The position numbers and the translations under genes were made by a program. Below the pieces are notes generated by a model. It saw nothing but the letters and a program-made list of their open reading frames with translations, did not search any database and had not been told where the DNA came from. 64,000 bases of DNA from Nonomuraea montanisoli (GTDB lineage: Bacteria; Actinomycetota; Actinomycetes; Streptosporangiales; Streptosporangiaceae): the NCBI RefSeq assembly GCF_013363975.1, contig NZ_JABWGN010000003.1:558001-622000 (forward strand), in the 5' to 3' direction. Positions 58,726 through 64,000 of this stretch are shown here, piece by piece (position 1 is the first letter of the stretch; every line of letters starts with the position of its first letter).

Positions 58726-59549
58726 AGCGGATCTTCCCCGTCGCGCTCGGCCTGACCGCCCTGCTGGCCGTCACCGGGCTGCTGGCGGGCGGGTGCGCCG
58801 CGGGCGGGCGGAAGTCGGTCCTCGACGCGGACACGATCGTCATCGGGGTGCGCCCCGACCTGCCGTCGGTGGGCTTCCGCCGGGCCGACGGCACGTTCGA
58901 GGGCTTCGACGTGGACGTGGCCCGCTACATCGCCCGCAAGCTCGGCAAGGGCGTCCGCTTCAAGCCGGTGCTCGCCGCCGAGCGCGAGCAGGCCATCACC
59001 TCGGGCAAGGCCGACCTGGTGCTGGCCACGTACACGATCAGCATGGACCGCAAGCAGAAGGTGCTGTTCGCCGGGCCGTACCACATCTCCTACCAGGACA
59101 TCCTGGTGCGGCCCGACGAGGGCGGCATCCGCAACGTGCGCGACCTCAAGGGGCGGCGCATCTGCGAGGTGAAGGGCTCCAACGCCGCCCAGCGGGTGGT
59201 CACCGAGCGCAAGGTCGCCGCGCAGGTGGTGCCGTTCCCCGACTACGCGGGGTGCCTGGCGGCGCTCAAGCAGGACCGCGTGGACGCCATCACGACCAAC
59301 GACGTCATCCTGGCCGGCCTGGCCATCCGGGACGGCTCCGGCCTCAGGCTGGCCCACGCCCAGTTCAACGAGCAGCGGACCGGGGTGGGCATGCGCAAGG
59401 GCGACGTCGAGGGCTGCGAGGAGGTCAACCGGGCCATCACCGAGATGTACCAGGACGGCACGGCCTCGCGGCTGCTGCACGACTGGTTCGGCAAGGCGGG
59501 CCTGAACCTGTCCACGCTGGCGGTCCCCCAGTTCGAGGGGTGCTCGTAG
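58722..59549 (+). CDS. glnH: GlnH-like solute-binding lipoprotein
   Basis: A 275-residue protein with a lipoprotein signal (LLAVTGLLAGGCAAG, Cys near residue 25) and a family 3 solute-binding domain: IVIGVRPDLPSVGFRRADGT, FEGFDVDVARYIARKLG, ITSGKADLVLATYTIS, GRRICEVKGSNAA and DRVDAITTNDVILAGLA. In mycobacteria GlnH binds Asp/Glu and works with GlnX to regulate PknG rather than to import. No ABC permease or ATPase lies beside it, which supports sensing. 4-bp overlap with glnX. Confidence 0.9.
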   Translation: MKRIFPVALGLTALLAVTGLLAGGCAAGGRKSVLDADTIVIGVRPDLPSVGFRRADGTFEGFDVDVARYIARKLGKGVRFKPVLAAEREQAITSGKADLVLATYTISMDRKQKVLFAGPYHISYQDILVRPDEGGIRNVRDLKGRRICEVKGSNAAQRVVTERKVAAQVVPFPDYAGCLAALKQDRVDAITTNDVILAGLAIRDGSGLRLAHAQFNEQRTGVGMRKGDVEGCEEVNRAITEMYQDGTASRLLHDWFGKAGLNLSTLAVPQFEGCS

Positions 59550-59557
59550 CCGTCACA

Positions 59558-59599
59558 CGTACGAGGGGCCCGGGGGTTCGCCCCCGGGCCCCTCGTACG
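59558..59599. terminator. strong bidirectional terminator, 19-bp stem
   Basis: CGTACGAGGGGCCCGGGGG (59558-59576) and its exact complement (59581-59599) enclose a TTCG tetraloop. It sits between the glnH and sigA stops and should stop transcription from both directions. Confidence 0.9.
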
Positions 59600-59609
59600 C
59601 CTGGAACGG

Positions 59610-60758
59610 TCAGTCCAGGTAGTCGCGCAGCATCTGCGCCCTGGTCGGATGGCGGAGCTTGGCCAGGGTCTTGGACTCGATCTGCCGGATGCGCTCCCGG
59701 GTGACGCCGAACTCCCTGCCCACCTCCTCCAGCGTGCGCGGATGCCCGTCGGCCAGGCCGAAGCGGAGCTGGATGATGCGCTGCTCGCGGTCCGACAGGG
59801 TCGCCAGGATGTCGTCGAGCTGGTCCTGCAGCATGATGAAGGCGGCGGCCTCCATGGGCACGACCGCGTCCGCGTCCTCGATGAAGTCACCGAGGTCGGA
59901 GTCCTCCTCGCCGATGGGCGACTGGAGCGACACGGGCTCCTGGGCGATGCGCTGGATCTCCACCACCCTGTCGACCGGGAGGTCCATCTCCTTGGCGATC
60001 TCCTCGGGCACGGGCTCGCGGCCGAGGTCCTGGTGGAGCTGGCGCTGCACCCGGACGAGCTTGTTGATCGTCTCCACCATGTGGACGGGGATCCGGATCG
60101 TGCGGGCCTGGTCGGCGATCGCCCTCGTGATCGCCTGCCGGATCCACCAGGTGGCGTAGGTGGAGAACTTGTAGCCCTTGGTGTAGTCGAACTTCTCCAC
60201 GGCGCGGATCAGGCCGAGGTTGCCCTCCTGGATGAGGTCCAGGAACAGCATGCCGCGTCCCACGTACCGCTTGGCGATCGACACCACGAGCCTGAGGTTG
60301 GCCTCGATGAGGCGCTGCTTGGCCCTCGTGCCCTGCCACACGAGCTCCCTGAACTCCGGGAAGGCCAGGCGCGACACCCCGTTGGCCAGCTTGTCCTCGG
60401 CGAACAGGCCGGCTTCGATCGACTTGGCGAGCTCCACCTCCTCCTCAGCCGTCAGCAAGGGCACGCGGCCGATCTCCCGCAGGTAGATGCGGACCAGATC
60501 GCTGGTCGGCGCCCGCTTGCCCACGTCCTCCTCATCGGCGCGGGAGGTGTCGTCGTCGCCCTGGGGCTCGAGCACCTCCACGCCGTTCTCGGCGAGCATG
60601 CGCACGACGCGTTCGAGCGCGTCGGACGGCATCTCTGACCGGTCGAGCGCGGCTGCGACGTCATCGACGGTGACGCTTCCGCGCTCTCTTCCTTTCGCGA
60701 CGAGGTCCGCCACCTGATCGATCGTTGGCGGCCCGCTTGGCAGCACCGATGCACCCAC
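59610..60758 (-). CDS. sigA: principal RNA polymerase sigma factor (SigA/HrdB/RpoD)
   Basis: A 382-residue sigma factor with all core regions. Region 1.2 is [20 protein letters not shown]. Region 2 is [20 protein letters not shown] with [19 protein letters not shown] and [20 protein letters not shown]. Region 3 is [19 protein letters not shown]. Region 4 is [15 protein letters not shown] and [18 protein letters not shown]. Nearly all housekeeping promoters depend on it. The GTG start at 60758 has no clear ribosome-binding site; an unusual leader with a hairpin lies upstream. Its N-terminus is short relative to longer HrdB forms. It lies next to dnaG. Confidence 0.95.
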   Translation of the reverse strand: MGASVLPSGPPTIDQVADLVAKGRERGSVTVDDVAAALDRSEMPSDALERVVRMLAENGVEVLEPQGDDDTSRADEEDVGKRAPTSDLVRIYLREIGRVPLLTAEEEVELAKSIEAGLFAEDKLANGVSRLAFPEFRELVWQGTRAKQRLIEANLRLVVSIAKRYVGRGMLFLDLIQEGNLGLIRAVEKFDYTKGYKFSTYATWWIRQAITRAIADQARTIRIPVHMVETINKLVRVQRQLHQDLGREPVPEEIAKEMDLPVDRVVEIQRIAQEPVSLQSPIGEEDSDLGDFIEDADAVVPMEAAAFIMLQDQLDDILATLSDREQRIIQLRFGLADGHPRTLEEVGREFGVTRERIRQIESKTLAKLRHPTRAQMLRDYLD

Positions 60759-61067
60759 GGGAGACAGTCTGCAGTATTGCTTCCATAAAATGGCAGACCC
60801 ATTTTTGGCACCGAAGGTAAGGCTCTCGCCCTTACCGAATTGAGATCCATTAAAGGTTTAGCCGGAGATTGATCAGGAAAGAAAAGTCAATTACGCGACC
60901 GGGTAACGGGGCGCCGCGACGATGACGGGCGGCGTCCGTGCCGCGGCCTGCCCGGACGCCCCTTGCGGGGCCGCCCGGCGTGCGTCTTGCCCGGTATGAC
61001 CGGCAGACGCACGACTGATGCGAATAACACTTTCCTTCACAACAGCTCGGCTTTGTGTCGATCGATG
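60759..61067. promoter_or_regulatory. sigA leader and promoter region
   Basis: About 310 bp without a gene. Next to sigA it is AT-rich (CCATAAAATGGC; CCATTAAAGG) and holds a hairpin, GGTAAGG (60816-60822) with CCTTACC (60830-60836), probably in the 5' leader. Further on, GGCGTCCG (60931-60938) pairs with CGGACGCC (60953-60960). Confidence 0.5.
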
Positions 61068-61094
61068 CCGTACGCGTTCTCCGTGCGCGTACGG
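61068..61094 (-). terminator. hairpin terminator after dnaG
   Basis: CCGTACGCG (61068-61076) and CGCGTACGG (61086-61094) form a perfect 9-bp stem just beyond the dnaG stop codon. Confidence 0.65.
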
Positions 61095-61104
61095 CGGCGG
61101 TCGC

Positions 61105-62946
61105 TCAGCTTCCGGCGGCGCGTTCTCTCAGCACCCGCCGCTGCTGCTCCAGCGCCACCAGCTCGCCGAACAGCTTGTTGTACTCCTGCTGTTCGTCCAC
61201 CGGGTTGAGCCGCTGGATGCGGGACTTGACCTGGGCGATGGCCCGGTCGACCGCGATGGCCTCGATGGCGGCCAGCATGGCGGCGCCGTAACGCTCCTCG
61301 ACGTGCGCGTCGGCCTGGATCGCCTCCACCGCGAAGCGCGTCACCAGCACCCGCGCCGCCTCGTCCGGCGCCTGCTCCAGCAGCCGGTCGACCCACTCGC
61401 GCCCGCCGTGCCCGGCCGTCGCCGTGCCGCCCGCCGCCGCGACCACCTGGCGCAGCGTCACGTGGTCGGCCACGGTGAACGCCTGCGCGTCGAGCGCGTC
61501 GAAGCGCGGGCCGAGCAGCGCCGGACGCTGCACGGCCAGCTTGAGCAGCTCGGCCTCCACCCGGGTGTGCGGGTCGACCGGCGCGGCCCGCGGCGCGCGC
61601 TGGGGGCGGCCCGCCTGGGCGTTGCCCACCTCGGCGATGCGCTGCATGACGAACCGCTCGTCCATGAAGCCCAGCCACCGGTCGAGGTCGATGGCGTAGC
61701 GCTTGCGCAGACCGGGGTCCTTGATGCCGGCCACGATCGGCGCCGCCGCGTCGAGCGCCGCGATCTTGCCCTCGTTGCTGCGCAGGTCGTAGCGGGCGAT
61801 CGTGCTGCGGATGGCGAACTGGAACAGCGGCTCGCGCCCGGCGATCAGATCGCGCACGGCCGCGTCGCCCTGCTTGACCCGCAGGTCGCACGGGTCGAGC
61901 CCGTCGGCCTGCACGGCCACGTACGTCTGGGTGACGAACTTCTGCTCGTCGGCGAACGCCCGCAGGGCGGCCTTCTGCCCGGCGGCGTCGCCGTCGAAGG
62001 TGAAGATCACCTCGCCGCGGAACTCGGCCTGGTCGAGCAGGAAGCGCCGCAGCACCTTGATGTGCTCCTCGCCGAACGAGGTGCCGCAGGTGGCCACGGC
62101 CGTCGGCACCCCGGCCAGGTGGCAGGCCATCACGTCGGTGTAGCCCTCGACGATCACCGCCTGGGAGCGCTTGGAGATCTCCCGCTTGGCCAGGTCGATG
62201 CCGTAGAGCACCTGGCTCTTCTTGTACAGCGGCGAGTCGGGGGTGTTGAGGTACTTGGGCCCGTCGTCGGAGTCGAGCAGCTTGCGCGCGCCGAACCCGA
62301 TGACGTCGCCCGTCGCGTCGCGGATCGGCCAGACGAGCCGGCCCCGGAACCGGTCGATCGGCCCCCGGCGGCCCTCCCGGACCAGCCCGCCCTTGATCAG
62401 CTCCTCGGCGGTGAAGCCGCGCCCCATGAGGTGGCGGGCCAGCGCCTCCCACTCGGCGGGCGCGTAGCCCACGCCGAACGTCTCGGCGTCGGCCCGCTCG
62501 AACCCGCGCTCGGACAGGAACCGCCGCCCGGGCGCCGCGTCGGGGCTCATGAGCTTGGCGGCGTAGAACTCGGCGGCGGCGCGGTGCGCCTCGATGAGCC
62601 GCGCCCGCTCGCCGTGGTCGCGCCGCGGCACGTAGCCGCCCTGCTCGTACTGGAGCTGGATCCCGGCCCGCTGCGCCAGCCGCTCGACGGCCTCGCCGAA
62701 GGTCAGGTGCTCGACCCGCTCCACGAACGTGATCACGTCTCCGCCCTCGGAGCAGCCGAAGCAGAAGTACATGCCGCGCTCGGGCGTGACGTTGAACGAC
62801 GGGGTCTTCTCGTCGTGGAAGGGGCACAGGCCCTTGAGGTTGCCGCCGCCGGCGTTGCGCAACTGGATGTGCTCGCCGATCACCTCGGCGATGGGAGAAC
62901 GCTCGCGTACGAGCGCGATGTCGACGTCACGGATGCGGCCAGCCAC
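61105..62946 (-). CDS. dnaG: DNA primase
   Basis: A 613-residue primase. The CHC2 zinc-binding domain (GLCPFHDEKTPSFNVTPERG, then CFGCSEGGDVITF) is at the N-terminus. The TOPRIM core has VIVEGYTDVMACHLAG and TFDGDAAGQKAALRA with the metal-binding acidic residues. A C-terminal helical helicase-binding region follows (about 440-613). It lays RNA primers at the replication fork. GTG start (VAGRIRDVDIALVRERS) agrees with actinobacterial DnaG N-termini; a strong ribosome-binding site is not obvious. Confidence 0.95.
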   Translation of the reverse strand: MAGRIRDVDIALVRERSPIAEVIGEHIQLRNAGGGNLKGLCPFHDEKTPSFNVTPERGMYFCFGCSEGGDVITFVERVEHLTFGEAVERLAQRAGIQLQYEQGGYVPRRDHGERARLIEAHRAAAEFYAAKLMSPDAAPGRRFLSERGFERADAETFGVGYAPAEWEALARHLMGRGFTAEELIKGGLVREGRRGPIDRFRGRLVWPIRDATGDVIGFGARKLLDSDDGPKYLNTPDSPLYKKSQVLYGIDLAKREISKRSQAVIVEGYTDVMACHLAGVPTAVATCGTSFGEEHIKVLRRFLLDQAEFRGEVIFTFDGDAAGQKAALRAFADEQKFVTQTYVAVQADGLDPCDLRVKQGDAAVRDLIAGREPLFQFAIRSTIARYDLRSNEGKIAALDAAAPIVAGIKDPGLRKRYAIDLDRWLGFMDERFVMQRIAEVGNAQAGRPQRAPRAAPVDPHTRVEAELLKLAVQRPALLGPRFDALDAQAFTVADHVTLRQVVAAAGGTATAGHGGREWVDRLLEQAPDEAARVLVTRFAVEAIQADAHVEERYGAAMLAAIEAIAVDRAIAQVKSRIQRLNPVDEQQEYNKLFGELVALEQQRRVLRERAAGS

Positions 62947-63143
62947 GCCGGTGAGTCTATTGCGACCGGCGGACAGACCCCACCCCGGCGACCGCGATCG
63001 GCCCGGCGCAGCCACCCGTTTTGTGGTGATGGGAAGGGTGATATCACCTCAGCGCCCGGAAAGCGGAAAACGTGTCCAGCCTGTTGTCCACGTCGGCTAC
63101 AAAGGTAAAGCTCGGGCTGGATACGGTGACGCGGGTGGAGATC

Positions 63144-64000
63144 ATGCGATCGGGGCTTCTAGGACGATGGGCCGTCGTGGCGGGCGCACTGCTGCTGACC
63201 GGCGCCTGCGCCCAGTCGACCGGGGTGGCGGGGGTCAGCGCCCAGTCGCCCGAGACCGTACCGCCGGCCGCGACCGGGCCGACGCCCGTCGTCACCGGGA
63301 CCATCCCCGGCCCCGACGCCACGACGGAGGCGTCCATGGACCCGCCGAAGGGCAAGTCCCCGATCAACGTGCCGCCGCCGCGGCTGTCCGACTTCACCTA
63401 CGCCTTCCCGGTGACCGGCTGCCAGGTCAGCTACCAGCGTCAGCTCCTCGTGCTGCCGAAGACGACGATCTGGACGGGCAAGGGCTGCACGTTCGTCTCG
63501 CCCACGAGCGGCGTCGTGGACGAGGTGAGCACCGCCGACCGGTGGAGCGCGGCCACCGACCGGGGCCGGGACCGGGAGGGCCGCTTCGTCACGGTCGTCG
63601 GCGACGACGGCGTCCGCTACCTCGGCGGCCACCTCGACTCGGTGGCCGCCGGCGTCAGGCCCGGGACGCGGGTGACCGCCGGGCAGGTGCTCGGCCGGGT
63701 CGGCGCCTCGGGCAACGCCCGCACCCAGGGGCCCAACCTGTACTTCGCGATCTCCTGGAAGACCGGCTCGTCGGCCTGGTGGGTGCGGCGGGGCATGGTC
63801 AACCCGTGGCGGTACCTCGACGCGTGGCTGTCCGGCAACCGGACGCTCTCGCCGCGCGAGGAGACCGTGGCCACCCGGGCCCGGCTCGGCGAGACGCCCC
63901 GCTGCCAGGTGCAGTGCGCCTCGAAGAAGCCGGTCAAGAAGAAGCGCGAGCCGCGCGAGACGCCGGACCCGGTGATCACGATCACGGTCAACCCGACCTG
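63144..64000 (+). CDS. M23/LytM-fold lipoprotein with degenerate active site (3' end missing)
   Basis: At least 285 residues, running off the right edge. A signal peptide with lipobox-like LLTGAC (C22) and a Pro/Thr linker (to about 75) precede a LytM-like domain: GCTFVSPTSGVVDEV, RFVTVVGDDGVRYLGGHLDS and GQVLGRVGASGNARTQGPNL. The canonical HLHF motif is replaced by NLYF, so metal binding is probably lost and the domain may only bind peptidoglycan. The C-terminus has a Lys-rich tail (KKPVKKKRE). GGTGGAG lies 3 nt before the ATG; upstream in-frame GTGs (63126, 63135) are alternatives. Confidence 0.72.
   Translation, partial: MRSGLLGRWAVVAGALLLTGACAQSTGVAGVSAQSPETVPPAATGPTPVVTGTIPGPDATTEASMDPPKGKSPINVPPPRLSDFTYAFPVTGCQVSYQRQLLVLPKTTIWTGKGCTFVSPTSGVVDEVSTADRWSAATDRGRDREGRFVTVVGDDGVRYLGGHLDSVAAGVRPGTRVTAGQVLGRVGASGNARTQGPNLYFAISWKTGSSAWWVRRGMVNPWRYLDAWLSGNRTLSPREETVATRARLGETPRCQVQCASKKPVKKKREPRETPDPVITITVNPT

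Overview
The window is a stretch of actinobacterial chromosome: GC is very high (third codon positions almost always G or C), coding is dense on both strands, starts are a mix of ATG and GTG, and many operons have 1-8 bp gene overlaps. Gene content (PknG-GlnX-GlnH type operon, HrdB/SigA next to DnaG, DUF1876, F420/FMN PPOX protein, FxSxx peptide system, KstD-like flavoprotein) suggests a filamentous actinomycete, possibly Streptosporangiales. The family-level placement is inference.

Layout. 0-9.6 kb: a truncated Gfo/Idh/MocA oxidoreductase with a LacI-type operator, a secreted I36-like inhibitor, a SufS-like cysteine desulfurase fused to a methyltransferase, an HTH regulator, a large secreted metalloprotease, a relic of an MFS gene, and a TetR/cupin divergent pair. 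9.6-18.7 kb: an island that looks like a DosR/DevR (OsdR) dormancy regulon, with two universal stress proteins, two CBS proteins, DoxX, DUF1876 (the Rv1738/Rv2632c family), GH65, a zinc alcohol dehydrogenase and an adenylate kinase. GGGAC-N4-GTCCC palindromes recur about 55-80 bp upstream of several starts. No DevR/DevS genes lie in the window.

18.9-32 kb: a KstD-like flavoprotein, a PPOX protein and an MFS protein, followed by the most interesting locus (22.8-31.2 kb). This is an FxSxx-COOH RiPP system: a 52-residue precursor ending F-N-S-A-V, a compact FxsB-type radical SAM/SPASM maturase and an NB-ARC/TPR protein (FxsT type). It is combined with a SIR2-family NAD-binding protein, an nSTAND-type NTPase with TPRs and a membrane-anchored macro-domain protein. 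The precursor, SIR2 and STAND genes form one overlapping operon. The combination suggests a conflict/defence or signalling system in which a cyclophane peptide, NAD+ chemistry and STAND switches meet.

32-46 kb: a rifampin-phosphotransferase-like dikinase in an overlapping operon with a TetR regulator, a 1749-residue TPR protein, a small lipoprotein/membrane-protein operon, an ACC-deaminase/D-cysteine desulfhydrase homologue, galactokinase, an enoyl-CoA hydratase and a bacterial nitric oxide synthase. 46.5-48.2 kb: a lower-GC decayed integrative element (a multiply frameshifted tyrosine recombinase plus a frameshifted hypothetical gene) beside tRNA-Asn(GTT), with imperfect direct repeats at both ends. 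48.3-50.7 kb: a YtxH-like protein, a hypothetical protein, an MGH1-like glycosidase and a small two-helix membrane protein. 50.9-59.6 kb: a seven-gene translationally coupled operon joining PknG, PP2C phosphatase, VWA, FHA, GlnX-like and GlnH-like proteins. It ends in a 19-bp-stem terminator shared with the opposing sigA. 59.6-64 kb: principal sigma factor, DNA primase and a truncated LytM/M23-fold lipoprotein whose HxH motif looks degenerate.
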